Source of the DNA: Terana coerulea | Lineage: Eukaryota; Basidiomycota; Agaricomycetes; Polyporales; Phanerochaetaceae | Reading direction: 5' to 3' | Length of the DNA: 64,000 nt | Assembly (NCBI GenBank): GCA_024811115.1 | Contig: JAKOGH010000138.1 | Span: 1-64,000, forward strand | Part shown: positions 1 to 10,648 of the stretch, in pieces | Position numbering within the stretch: position 1 is the first letter of the stretch | Layout: each line of letters opens with the position of its first letter | Made by a program: the position numbers and the translations under genes | The notes under the pieces: generated by a model | Seen by the model: the letters and a program-made list of their open reading frames with translations, nothing else | Databases searched by the model: none | What the model was told of the DNA's origin: nothing

Positions 1-1760
1 ATGGTGCCGAACTTGCCGAGTATCACTTCCTACTTCAGCACAAACCCGGCAACCAATCGAAAGGCGATGACTCACGCACAAATGGAGCATGCAGAATTGA
101 AAGGACGATAACGAAGACATTGTAGTATTAAACCGAACACTTTCGCGAATTATCTCTACGTAGTATGATCAGCACATGCTTGACGGACCAGCTACTTGGT
201 GGCTCGTAGATATTAAGAAGCACAAAGCTAATAAGGACAAAGTAGTTACGATAGCGCTAGCAAAAGAAGGAAACGGACTGGAAGGAAGATGAAGAGGGAT
301 TGATTACTTGGAAAGATCGGATCTACGTCCCGTACACCGGAAACTTCGAACAAATCATCAAGCATCACCACGACTCGTACCTCATCTGGACATCCGGGCC
401 AACACAAGACCCACGAGTTAATCACGCGTAACTACTGCGGGCCACGCATTCGCGGAGACATTAGGAAGTACGTCAGAGGGATGTGTCGACTGCCGAAGAC
501 CAAGGTTCACACCGGATCCAAACTCGGCCCGCTTCACCCGAACGAGATCGCTTCTCGACTCCAGATCATCTCTGTCGACAAAATGGCCCACTCCCTCCAT
601 CGCTAGGATTCGATGCCATCATTGTGATTGTCTGTATGTTCTCCAAACAGATAATCTGCATCCCTCCACCATCGAACTCAACGCGCAAGGATGGAGCAAA
701 ATCCTACGCGACCATGTTGTCGCCCATCACGGCATTCCGCGGAAAATCGTTAGCGATCGAGGAGCAGAGTTCCAGAACGAGTACATATCTGAACTCTATA
801 AGTCTCTGGAATCGAAGCCAACGCATCCACGGCCTATCATCCGCAGACCGACGGTCGACAGAACGGATTAACGCTGAAGTTGAACAGTACCTTCGACTTT
901 TCATCAACTATCGACAATCCGATTGGGCCGAATGGCTACCCTCGCATCATTCTCGTACAACAACAAGGTCAACAGCTCCACCGAACAAACTCCGTTCTTC
1001 GTCAACAAAGGCTATCACCCTAACTCCGGAAACGAACTCCCACGGGAGTAAAAGGAAACCGTGAGACTTTTGTAGATCGGATGAAATTAGTACGAGAAGA
1101 AACGCAGGCAGCCATCGGGTTAGCACAGGGAGACGATGAAGCGCTTCCATGATCGACGGAAGGGAAGACACGTGAATACAAGCCGGAGACCTTGCATGGC
1201 TTGAAGGGACCAACATCACAACCGATCGACCGATGAAGAAGCTCGACAACAAGCGCTACGGCCCGTTTAAAGTTAAACAAAAACACGGCGCCTCCGCTTA
1301 TGAGCTCGAACTTCCCAAAGCGTGGAGAAGGATCTATCCCACGGTCAATGAGATGTGGCTCTCACCGTTCCGAGAACCCGCCTTCGAATCCCGTGCACGC
1401 GAACCCGAAATACCCGATCTGATTGATGGACAAGAAGAACATGAGGTCGAAGAAATCCTGGACGCCAAACTAGACAAAGGAATTCTCAAATACAAGGTTC
1501 TATGGAAGCACGAAACCGGCCCGCGTAAGTACACCTGGGAACCAGCGATCCAACCTCACCCATTGTCAAGAGCTCATCGATGCCTTCTACAAGCGCGTAC
1601 GGGGCGCCCCCCTCGTCCGTTGACTATTCGAATTCCCCCCATCGCGTTCCGCCTAACGCTAATCAATTCATCGGACATATCGGTTCCAGACTCTACAATT
1701 GGGAAATAGGTCGTACAGATAGAGACGCCGAGTTCTATAGATCACGCGGACGTGATCCTT
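1..1760 (+). pseudogene. Decayed Ty3/gypsy chromodomain retrotransposon, 3' part of pol
   Basis: Remnant of a polyprotein entering from the left edge. Translation in shifting frames shows, in order: the tail of RNase H (HKPGNQSKADALTRK, about 30-95), a zinc-finger/linker area (about 380-520), an integrase core (about 560-880, with VSDRGAEFQNEYISELYKSL and a damaged HPQTDGQ-like stretch), an SH3-like tail (KKLDNKRYGPFKVKQKHG, about 1235-1290) and a chromodomain (about 1430-1560, EILDAKLDKGILKYKVLWK). Stops and frame changes interrupt it throughout, so it cannot encode a working protein. In intact elements these parts reverse-transcribe and integrate the element, the chromodomain guiding integration to heterochromatin. 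The order integrase-chromodomain marks the chromovirus clade. Family assignment is firm; the exact element is not identified. Confidence 0.9.
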
Positions 1761-1772
1761 AGAGAGGGGTTA

Positions 1773-2024
1773 TGTCATGAACTTCTGGGCGTCTCTAGGG
1801 TATTCTTTTCATTTCCATTGTCTTCTACCCCTATCTATTGTTCTTTCATCGATACTCGTGGTTTCCGTATGTTTCTCTATTGTTCTGGACCGCTCTAGTA
1901 CATACACGAGGATACCGGGTGGTACAGTTTAGGACTACACATGTATAAGTAGCTACAGTCTGCAACAGAGAAAGCCAGTCTCGAGCTGGTCTGTTCCCCA
2001 GCTAGTTACTCGGAGACTGCACCA
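1773..2024 (+). repeat. Putative 3' LTR of the gypsy element
   Basis: Directly after the decayed pol a purine run (AGAGAGGGG, 1761-1769) resembles the polypurine tract that primes plus-strand synthesis. It is followed by TGTCATGA, a typical TG start of a gypsy LTR. A TATAAG box lies at 1944-1949 and a CT-rich leader follows. The 3' end is estimated from a CA dinucleotide near 2022-2023 and may be off by tens of bases, because the 5' LTR lies outside the window and cannot be compared. Confidence 0.6.
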
Positions 2025-3590
2025 TTACTTCCGTCCCAGTTGAGAGCGTCGCACCTGGTACAGTTGTACTAGTTGTTGTTGACAAGACCCCTCGACGACT
2101 TTTGAGCTGGGATGAAAGAACGGCTGAGCCGGTTTGCTTCGGACAAGTTGGGCATGGCTTGTATGATGTTTCCGCAGGTGCAAGCACTCTTAAACCGGCC
2201 CCGGTCGGATGTGGTGTTCTCATACAGTTGCGCTCTCACGGGCGCTTAGCCCGTGCACCCTTGTCAGTGGGACCATGAGGACATAACATCCGACCGAGAT
2301 CAATCTAAGAGTACTGGCACCTGGGAAAACATAACAAAAAGCACTTCCAGCCTTCTCAAGGCGAAACGCTCAAGTCATTCTTTTATCCCAGCTCAAAAGT
2401 CGTCAAGGGGGTCCAGGACACCCAGCTCACTCAAAAATTGACCAGTTTCTGTCGTTCTTGTTGCGAGCACTTTAGGATTGAGAGATGGGTCACTTAGCAT
2501 GTCTAAAGCTAGTGGCTACGGTGTGTATTGGGAGAGCTACGATACGAAAGTGACCCGTGCTACCAAAACGTCCAAATTTGGCCGAAAAGGCGCTTGTCTC
2601 AGGTGCTTTGCAAACGACAGTAATACTTATTACGACAGAAGGGGAGTTTTCCCCGGCGACAGAGTGCTTTTGTGACCATGACTATCACATGAGATGGTTT
2701 GAGGACCAAAGGGGCAGTCCGAGGTTCAGGAGGTCGCCACAATGGAAGGTAAGCAGGAGAGTACGAGGACAAGTCACGTCCGAGAGCATGCCTACCCGGG
2801 CCGTCGCTTCGACGGATCACTTCATGGGCGCTCCGATTTGCCGCTAGCTTCTGGTAACTAAGTAAGAAAGTTCAACAAAGCAGCATAAGTAACTTCGAAG
2901 CACCCATTACTTACCCGTTACTTACCCGCTATTTACCCTTCTTTCAACTAACTCTGATGCGTATGACGCCTCCACGCAAACCACCGTGACCCTGGCTCAC
3001 CACAACGCCATCCCAGGAGCCTCGCTATGCTAAAGACACGATACCGTCCACTGCTAGCCGTCCACATATGGCCGCTACACATATGTCATATTTGTCGCTC
3101 TGTGTGACTATACAGGCTGGAGGCATGGATAGTTCAAGTGTTGACTGAGGTCACTCTCGTCATGGCTTAGTGCCGTAGTGGGCCAGTACTAGTGAGTATC
3201 AGATCATCCTCGCACTTGCACGTTCTACTAGCCGGCTGTGTCAGGCCGTTATGCACGAGTCTGATGACCTCACCATGCAGGGCTCCCTCACCTGGGAATT
3301 TAGGAGCGTCAAGAACGTACGGTGACGACGCGTGCATCACTCCGCACGCTCTTGTAGCAGTCCCTGTCCTCCACGACCTCCGAGTTGGCACGGACGTAAC
3401 CTCCATAGGAGCTTTGAGCATCAAAAAGTAGAGGCTTCAACAGCCTCGGACTGCATGCACTGGTCAGATGGAGCTGCGTAGTGGCTGCGGGTACTACGCC
3501 ATCAAACGGCATCACGGTTGGCGGAGCGCAATACATCGGTTCCACCGTCGGCACACAGCCTCTGGTCCTTCAGGTCGCTCGTCACAGGCG
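2025..3590. other. Intergenic, no gene recognised
   Basis: No open frame with family resemblance or plausible exon-intron structure was seen. The only local structure noticed is three imperfect tandem 11-mers of the form CRTTACTTACC at 2905-2937. The stretch may hold further decayed transposon sequence beyond the LTR. Confidence 0.5.
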
Positions 3591-3599
3591 TATATATAA
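3591..3599 (+). promoter_or_regulatory. TATA box of the DUF6593 gene
   Basis: TATATATAA lies 57 bases upstream of the ATG at 3656, the usual spacing for a basidiomycete core promoter. No start-site data are available. Confidence 0.5.
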
Positions 3600-3655
3600 C
3601 GCACAGATGTATTTACTTACAACTCATCCCATCTCACGCCAGACCCAAGTCCAAT

Positions 3656-4315
3656 ATGCCAACCTTCACGCTCTCAGACCGTTCTCCTAGAAACACCACA
3701 ATCTCGGACGAGGGCGGGTACGCCCGTTATACGATCAGCACGCCGCTTGGCCTGACTGGGCGGACCACGACCATCCATCGACACTTCACGCCGGAAGGTG
3801 TTGGGCTGGTGCCTGCCACCCAAGAGCTCGCGCAAATCGAGTGGCATAGTTGGCAGAGCACGAAGTTGCTGTACAATGGACAGCAAATAGATTTTGAGGC
3901 GTTTATGCCGAAAAAGCGGACCCTAGGAACGTAAGTGCTATCGTGACAGTGGATGGCGAATATATGCTTAGTTCTCTGTGTGGAATATAGCTCCCGCCGC
4001 TTTACAGGGCCAGACAATAAGTCGTATATATGGAGCACAAATTGGCGGTCATGCGAGGTAGCTATCGCTCTTTTCTGTGTTGTGTACACTTGCTGACGCC
4101 CCGATGCGCAGCTCAAACTTGAGGGTCCCTCTTCGCGCAGTGTTGCGAAGATGCAGCGGGGAATCGGCGCGACCTGGGGCCTTAAGAAGGCGACCCTGCA
4201 TGTGGACGATGCTGTAATGGACATGCTCGACTTGATCGTCATCACATGGATATACATCGAACGCAAGAGGCAGCAGAGAGAGCAAGCCTCAGCCGCCACC
4301 GCCGCATCAGCTTGA
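3656..4315 (+). CDS. DUF6593-type protein, copy 1
   Basis: Three exons, 3656-3930, 3991-4057 and 4112-4315, join in frame to about 181 residues. Both introns are GT-AG and about 55-60 bases. The layout matches DUF6593 proteins of Agaricomycetes: a beta-rich N-terminus (FTLSDRSPRNTTISD), an RTTTIHR strand, an EIEW-like IEWHSW strand, FTGPDNKSYIW at the exon 2 start, and a hydrophobic C-terminal helix (MLDLIVITWIYIERKR). Function is unknown; the fold is thought to be beta-barrel-like and cytosolic. The gene at 30038-30752 on the other strand has the same three-exon pattern and motifs, so the two are paralogs. A TATA box precedes it. The family name is from memory and should be confirmed by profile search. 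Confidence 0.8.
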
Positions 4316-4611
4316 ACATCCTCAGTCGCGATGTCGGCATAAGCAAGTCTCACTTGAAGGAAGATGAACTGTATGACTAACACTCTTAATGCGTGGTATA
4401 ATATGTATATTAATACCGCTGGTGTGTGTACGAAGAGTCGGTACAGCGCAACACATGCATTCCAATTGAAGGTCGCGACTCGCGACAAAGCAACGCGATT
4501 CATTAATTTAGCGCCGGTTTGGACTTGTTTCTTGCGTCCATCTCCTCGCTCCTGTTTTTGTGGTCACGCCTTTAGGTGCAAAAAGCGCCGCCAAATCTTG
4601 CAACGGAGACG

Positions 4612-6319
4612 ATGGCGGACCACCAGGAAGTGAAGACATCGCCGGACCAAGCGGCTCAAGCACGGAACCCTTCCGTACACGCTGCGCGTCGAAGTCCGGG
4701 CGAGGTACGCGTTACGCGCATATGGCTACGAGCTCACGGCGCATACATCGAACATATAGCCATTCCGTGCCGCAGATCTGGAGAAACTGCGTATGGAAGA
4801 AGCTCTGCTGGCTCGGGACCACGCCATCTACCAAATGCAAAGCGTCTGCGCGTCGAACCGCGCGAAGGACTCGACGATCGCCCGTCTGCGGGAAGACAAG
4901 GAGAATGTCGAGACGCAGCTCGCGAGTGCTCGGACCCACCCTTCCGCCCCGGAAGTGAAGGGATGTCAGGGCTGCAAGGACGCGAAAACGCTACGTCATT
5001 CCTATGCAGAGCTGTCTGCGAAGCTCGAAGCCATGGCGGTGAACGACAAGGAAGACGCACTGCAGTACGCTGTTACCACGGTGCGTTCTGTCTGTGCAAT
5101 GAACTTACTAGTGGCTGAAAGTAATCATCACTGACTTGCCCTCACTTTTGATCATCAGGACACTCTGCTAAGCCCCACAGTGGACACCCCCAGACCGCTA
5201 CATGACGTGAGCCAACAGCTCTAGCACTGATTGTCGTGGTTATAATCAGACTCTACAGGCTAGCGAAGAGCCTGCAGAATCTGTCACCCAAACACGCTAT
5301 GCCGTTCTGGCCGACCTTCCTATCCCGGCGGGCATGCCCAACGACATGCTCGTACCGATGCTCATCCCACCACCATTCAGTCTTCAAGACTTCCTCAGCA
5401 CTGTCTCTCCCGTGAGTGAAAATTTTGGATTATATGCTACTAAAGACTTGACTGGGTATAACAGTCGCTACGCTCACAGTGAGTTTCTCATTTACAGCGG
5501 TGTGGGCTTACTCTAGCGTCGCACGATAGCATCACCGATTACCGCATCTTCCAAGAGAGCACGACGTGCTGGTGCCCAGACCGCGAAGAACATGGCTACT
5601 ACCTCACGCCCGTGTATCAGTGCCACACCAACCCACGTGTAACAACCGCCCACCGCTGGAACGTTGCTGACCTCGAGGGCGAACTGAACAAATCCACAGG
5701 TGCCCAGAGTACATGTGCACGGCGATGTCTCAGCTCACGCCCTAGGCAGAGTGCTTCTTCAACAAAGACGGAAAGTGGTACTACGCCGGCGTGTACAAGA
5801 CCTTCCGGCTCCGGGATCTCGTCCCGCAGGAATGGGTAAAGCTCCCGAACGAGGTGCGTCTCCGGCCCTCTAACCCTGGAAGGAACGTACACCTTGACAG
5901 ACACACCTCCCGCCCGGCGACTTCTCCTTCTCCTTGCTCGCCACCAATTACACCTCCAGACGACGCAAGCCCTGGTGAAAGAGACGCTGCTGGACCGCAA
6001 GAACACCTCGCCGCAGAACGTGTACGAGACGGGCCAGCTGTACGCTGTCGGCGCGCTCAAGGTCGCGTGCGTCGCGCTGCAGTGCGTCGGCTTCAGCGCC
6101 GCGCTGTACGACGGGCTGCTGCGCCAGGCGGAGGTGTGCGCAGCGACGGGGCGGTGGAGGGGACCTGGGGCCGGGACGCCGATGGGGGCTGGCGTGGCGT
6201 GGAACGCGAACGCAAACGCAAACGCAAACGTGCCGACGAACGTCTCGCCTACGCTCGCGCTTGGAGAGGCAAGAGGATATGCAAGTGCTGTCGCGCCCGC
6301 TGAGAACTCCAAGACGTGA
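4612..6319 (+). CDS. DUF6697-type protein with coiled coil
   Basis: Seven exons join cleanly: 4612-4704, 4760-5080, 5159-5206, 5250-5411, 5498-5699, 5750-5853 and 5960-6319, giving about 429 residues. The N-terminal third is charged and helical (LEKLRMEEALLARDHAIYQM, IARLREDKENVETQLAS) and probably forms a coiled coil. The C-terminal half carries the pattern remembered from DUF6697 proteins of mushrooms: HRWNVADLEGELNKS, then CFFNKDGKWYYAGVYKTFRL, then a helix with the TGQLYAVGALKVACVALQ segment. The tail holds an alternating Asn-Ala tract encoded by repeated GCAAAC units (about 6202-6232). No catalytic motif is apparent and the function is unknown. All splice sites are canonical and no frame breaks were found, unlike many neighbours. 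Confidence 0.82.
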
Positions 6320-6705
6320 AAATGTGAAGACTGGATCCGCGTGCAAGTGCCTCTCATTCAAGAAAAGGAATGCCAATGAAGATACCCTGGATGGAACCCA
6401 CGGACTACTGCATGTTGCATATGTGAAACAACCCAACTTGTATCGATAAACTCGCATTCGTCTGACTGCGTAAAGACTCAGCAATGTTATGTATTCGTTA
6501 TTATTATACAACGTCGAATTGTCCGAGAGTGAACCGAGCGGAAGATATATGCGCGAGTGTGGTGGGCATGTCGGAGTTGTGTAAGGCACACCTCGGTGTA
6601 GTACCCGTTCGTTATAATGTCACGGGTCCAAACTTCACCTTGTTAAGCTTGTCAATATCTTCGATGGCAGGTCGCGTAAAACCTGGCCCACTCGCCTACA
6701 CGACA
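6320..6705. other. Intergenic between convergent genes
   Basis: This separates two genes that face each other and probably holds their 3' untranslated regions. No further gene or repeat was seen. Confidence 0.5.
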
Positions 6706-6987
6706 CTATAGCTCATCCACCCCGCGCTTCGCACGCACCGCAGGCGGGCCCTGGACCTCGACCCTACGCACGCCATCAATCGCCTTAAGGGCGCCGAGCA
6801 CGCCGTCCTGGAGGGTGTCCCAGCTCGCGCGCGGGACGCCGAGCAGTTGGACGTCGTGCAGTGCGCCGACCTGCCCGAGCTGCGTGACGGCTGGGTGCAC
6901 GACCAGCGCGCGGGGGTCGGCGGAGGGCGCGAGGGTGACGGTGAGGTAAACGTTGTTCGCGTGGTCCAGCACAGGGTGAGAGGCCAT
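6706..6987 (-). CDS. Small uncharacterised protein, 93 aa
   Basis: Single open frame from the ATG at 6987 to a TAG at 6706-6708. The sequence begins MASHPVLDHANNVYLTVTLA, has alternating hydrophobic residues suggesting a small alpha/beta fold, and ends in a basic then acidic tail (RAKRGVDEL). Codon choice is C/G-ending, as in expressed neighbours, and supports coding. There is no signal peptide or membrane segment. I do not recognise a family. It could be the last exon of a longer gene, although the initiating Met and lack of a clear acceptor upstream favour a complete short gene. Confidence 0.5.
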   Translation of the reverse strand: MASHPVLDHANNVYLTVTLAPSADPRALVVHPAVTQLGQVGALHDVQLLGVPRASWDTLQDGVLGALKAIDGVRRVEVQGPPAVRAKRGVDEL

Positions 6988-7268
6988 GCTGAATGGAAGG
7001 AGGGCAGTTGCGAGTGTGAGTGCTAGAGCTACGGGTGTGGAGAAGAGGTTGTAAGCGACGGTGAAGACCCTACTTCACTGTGAGTATGACATAGGGTGCT
7101 GTATACGAACTTTGTGATAAGACTTCAAAGCGCATTAGAGCAGGTTCAAAATGAGAGTAAGTAATGGGCCCTTCAAAATTACTTATGCGGCGAATGATCT
7201 GCTGACTCAGCGGTGAGTGCCGACTCAAGGTATTGATCCGGAGCTCGAGTGCGTCTCTCTTCCTTTGA
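6988..7268. other. Intergenic upstream of nested transposons
   Basis: Probably the promoter side of the small minus-strand gene. Nothing else recognised. Confidence 0.4.
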
Positions 7269-7968
7269 CTTACAGCTGTTTCGGGTTATAATAAGAAGCG
7301 CCGTTTTTTCTCGCGCGCGAGGACCTTCCCAAAAAGGAATCTTCCGACTCTTGCCTTCCGACTGGACTGCGCGCATCTCGGGAACAGTGCTTGTAGCGAG
7401 TGCCAAAATGCTGGGAAGGTTCTCGGGCATATGTACGCGTCATCCTTGTATAGCCAGAACTGGCAAAGCGTCAATCTGACGCGGCCAGAACCTGAGTTGT
7501 GTACAAGTAGGGCAAAATGTGCAATTGACTGGATTTGCAGCGAGCACGAGACTCATGTGCAGGGAAAATAAAATAAAATACATAACACATGCTCATAGAA
7601 GTCATATTTGTAGTATCAGCATGTTCCGGGCAATATTGAAGGGACGATGCGTGCAGCAGGCTGCGGCAGGGAGTCGGAAGTTACCATTTTGGGAAAGTCC
7701 TCGCGCGCGAGAAAAAACGGCGCTTCTCATTAGGGCATTTTGGCACCGGGATATATCCATGCCCTTTTAGGAAGGCTTCCTAAAGAGGTTGCCATCACCG
7801 CAGCATCTGAGGGTGCGCTCCTATTGGTCTGTGGGGTGAGGCAGGGCGCCCAGGGAGTCTGCCTCGGGTTCCGCCGTGATAGCGTCTCTTTTAGGCAGCC
7901 TTCCTGATATGGGCATGGATATATCCCGGCTGCCAAAATGCCCTATTATAACCCGAAACAGCTGTAAG
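7269..7968. mobile_element. Outer terminal-inverted-repeat element (MITE-like), interrupted
   Basis: Long imperfect inverted repeats bound this segment. The left arm starts CTTACAGCTGTTTCGGGTT at 7269 and continues through GAAGCGCCGTTTTTTCTCGC to about 7350. The right arm returns as the complement from about 7668 (GAGTCGGAAG, then CGCGCGAGAAAAAACGGCGC) and finishes CCCGAAACAGCTGTAAG at 7968. The right arm is split by the inner element at 7733-7943. The CAGCTG termini are flanked by TA on each side, consistent with a TA target duplication of Tc1/mariner-like transposons. There is no transposase frame, so it would be non-autonomous. The empty form would be about 490 bases. Confidence 0.82.
7733..7943. 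mobile_element. Inner MITE inserted in the outer element
   Basis: A 211-base element with near-perfect inverted ends: GGGCATTTTGGCA and CGGGATATATCCATGCCC on the left (7733-7764), and the complement on the right (about 7911-7943), extended by a second pairing block (AGGAAGGCTTCCTAAA against TTTAGGCAGCCTTCCT). TA flanks both sides (7731-7732 and 7944-7945). Removing it rejoins the right arm of the outer element almost exactly as predicted from the left arm, which shows this one arrived second. There is no coding capacity. Confidence 0.85.
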
Positions 7969-8503
7969 ACTTCGACAGGCAACTGTGTATGGACGGTGGT
8001 TCATGCACACGAGCTTTAGATGGTATGTTTACATTCGGTGATTTTCTAATGCTCATATGTTTAATGATATATATGTAGATATCCTTCAAGCGCTTTTTGT
8101 TAGTGGTACTGAGTGCCGCCCATTGGCACCTTGCGCTGTGACTTGTCATTTCCTCCGCGAACAACATTACTCAAATCCAACATATTTAGTGCGTAGTATC
8201 TGATACTTAGGACCACTTTCTTGAGCCCGCAGGGCACACTCGCGGGCCATTTTATCTTCACAACAAGTGGAGACCTCTCCGAGCCATCGTCAAGCTGCAC
8301 CTTTGAGGTGTGATCACCTCCGCTTTCCCGTCGGATACTTCGACGCCGGAAGAGGGGTAATCAGAAAACAATCAAGGCATGTGCACTATTCCTACGACTC
8401 CGAGCTGCCATCGTGCGCAGTGAAGGCGCGGACGCTGCAGCATGCATTCGCTCTTTCTCGGGTGACGAGGTGGCAAATGCTGCATCGTCTGCGGCGATAG
8501 GCT

Positions 8504-9420
8504 GTGCCGGTCGGAGGTATGGCCGGTATCTCGCAGCCTTTCGTTTGCAACACGAACAGCCAAGCTCTCGTTAACCTCGGTACTGATGCAGACACCCGTC
8601 ATCGTGGTGTGCGCCGCCATCTCCGGTGGTCGGACTGTTACCGACGGCGCAAGCCTCAAACTATTGCTTTCTCCAGTGCGATGACTAGGTGCTGTGGTGG
8701 GTGCCAAACCATAAAACTAGTAACCGTGACTGACGGATCATCGAAAGTATTCCATGCAAGGCTCACGTCATCATTGAGCGGCTGCACGGTGAAATACATC
8801 CAAGCTCTCGTACCTGCCGTCACCCATTTCAACGTATCGTTTGAGAGCAGGTATTCAAGCATGCTTACGAGCCTGGTCAAGACCAGAAGACCTTATAGCA
8901 TATGAAATTCGTTAGTATCTCAAGTGAATTTCAGAAACAAATGCGAAGAGGCGATATCTGGTTTCGTTACTGCCGGAATTTACCCACATAGTGTTGGCTG
9001 AGGCCATATGCGATACTGGAGCCCTTGAGAGTCTCGGTAAGTGGTTCCGACACCACGTAAACAATGCTGGACAAGCACTAAATTAATCACGCAGCTAGCG
9101 TTCTCCGCCACAGATGAGAAATGACATGTCCGAGCGCTGCTGCCGCCTTATCTTACGGCAAAGTTGGTCTTTGTTGACGCAGACCACAGGCATCCGAGTC
9201 GTATCACGGGCGCAACTCAAGCTACGCAACCGCCACGCAGCGCAAATGTCATGGTGTCATTGCTCACCCAGCGAGCCGCTGCCAGTGTTACAGACCCCTT
9301 TCGAAAACACATGGACGTGGTGCAAATTGTCACTATGGTGGAACTCGGGATTTGGTGCCCCAGTTGAAATCTAACCCCATTCTCCGCCTCACGTCCACAC
9401 TTAGAAGACAATGTCGCCGT
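8504..9420 (+). pseudogene. Decayed copy 1 of an unknown tandemly duplicated gene
   Basis: Fragments in several frames resemble fragments about 1.35-1.41 kb downstream. Shared points are a TGTGGTGGGTGCC string (8693; 10044), a stretch encoding VLAEAICDTGA (about 8991; the second copy encodes VLANALCDLEA at 10393) and LAFSATD (about 9095; LAFSTTD at about 10505). Stops and frame changes break the translation. The underlying protein family is not recognised. The similarity was found by eye and needs a proper alignment. Confidence 0.45.
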
Positions 9421-9840
9421 TGAACGCCGCTAAAAATTGGCCGCTAAACCCCTTATGCTAGTTCTCATCTGCACTTTCGTGCCATGGCTTCTTCCCAGTG
9501 ATCAGTCTAGACGGACGCATAGGCTCGCAACTCGGAGGCAGTCCGCGTTACACGCGCAAATGACGCCGTACCGGGCCTCCATTTGGACATAAGGGCTTCG
9601 CTCCGCAGCACCGCAATATCTTTGGTTACCGACGGTGGGAGATTTCTGACTCTAGCCCTCACTCATCCTCTCCATTGTAGAGGGCCGGCGCGGACAACGC
9701 AGACTTTGGTTGTGTTTGCGGGTTGTTGTATGGTGTTCGAACATCACAGGCACCTCAACTACCTCCGAATGAAGGATCAAGTTGTGAGTCGCCTCAGCCG
9801 TGTCATTTTCAATGCCTCACCCATTTTTCGTGCAGACTGA

Positions 9841-10560
9841 ATGTCGCCAATCAGGAGCCGTGACCGTCCGAGGTTACAGCTTGCAACTCTACTAAGCTCG
9901 ACGCCCGAGGTTGAAACATCAGCGCCTAAGCGGAACTCAACCTTATTTCCCGACCCGCCTCCAGATATCGTCGCTAGAGCATTGTATCAAGGTCCAAAAA
10001 TGGCCCAGCGACTACTGATTTACTCAGTGCAGGAGCTGTTGCTTGTGGTGGGTGCCTGCCCTTTGGGACGGTTATTGTGACTGATGAAGGATATCATCTA
10101 AAGCCGAAAAGTCTTTCCGTACAGGGCTTAAGTACCAGTCAAGCCGCTGCACGAGAAAAATCGTCTAGGCTCACTGTTTGGACCTTTTGCGGATGACCTC
10201 ACCTTGTTCGGCATGGCCAATAAACGCAGATGTTCAAGCTTACATGCGAGGGGAACCAGGACTTGCAGGACCCTCGCTGATATGAAATCCATCGGTACTA
10301 GGTCAAGTAGACGTTCGGAAGCAGACTAGAAGAGGTAATCCTTGGCTAACGCCGTCCTCGGTGGCGGCACTCACTACCCAGGGTCCGTTGCAGTGCTAGC
10401 TAACGCCTTATGCGATCTCGAAGCTCCCAGGATTCTCAGCGAAGAACAGCTCCGACATTATGTACGTGAAAATGTTGGGAACGAAACTAAACAGGTCTTA
10501 CAGTTAGCATTCTCTACCACGGATATGCACTGGCAACCACGATATCAAGCGCTGTTACCG
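9841..10560 (+). pseudogene. Decayed copy 2 of the same unknown gene
   Basis: This is the counterpart of the segment at 8504-9420. The clearest open part is 10342-10620, which includes GGGTHYPGSVAVLANALCD and LQLAFSTTDMHWQ. It ends just before the terpene synthase promoter. No family is recognised and no complete exon structure could be built. Confidence 0.45.
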
Positions 10561-10572
10561 TCATGCCAGTGG

Positions 10573-10580
10573 TATAAAAG
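10573..10580 (+). promoter_or_regulatory. TATA box of the terpene synthase
   Basis: TATAAAAG lies about 70 bases upstream of the ATG at 10649, a good core-promoter spacing. Confidence 0.6.
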
Positions 10581-10648
10581 GCTTGAAGGAGGGACACGGG
10601 CTATCAACAACTCGAGCTACATTGTTGTAAACAACCCTCTAGCTCTCT

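Noticed and set aside
483..1064. A 193-codon open frame at the left edge as a host gene
   Set aside because: It overlaps the gypsy integrase remnant, part of which reads in another frame, and looks like a frame-shifted transposon fragment.
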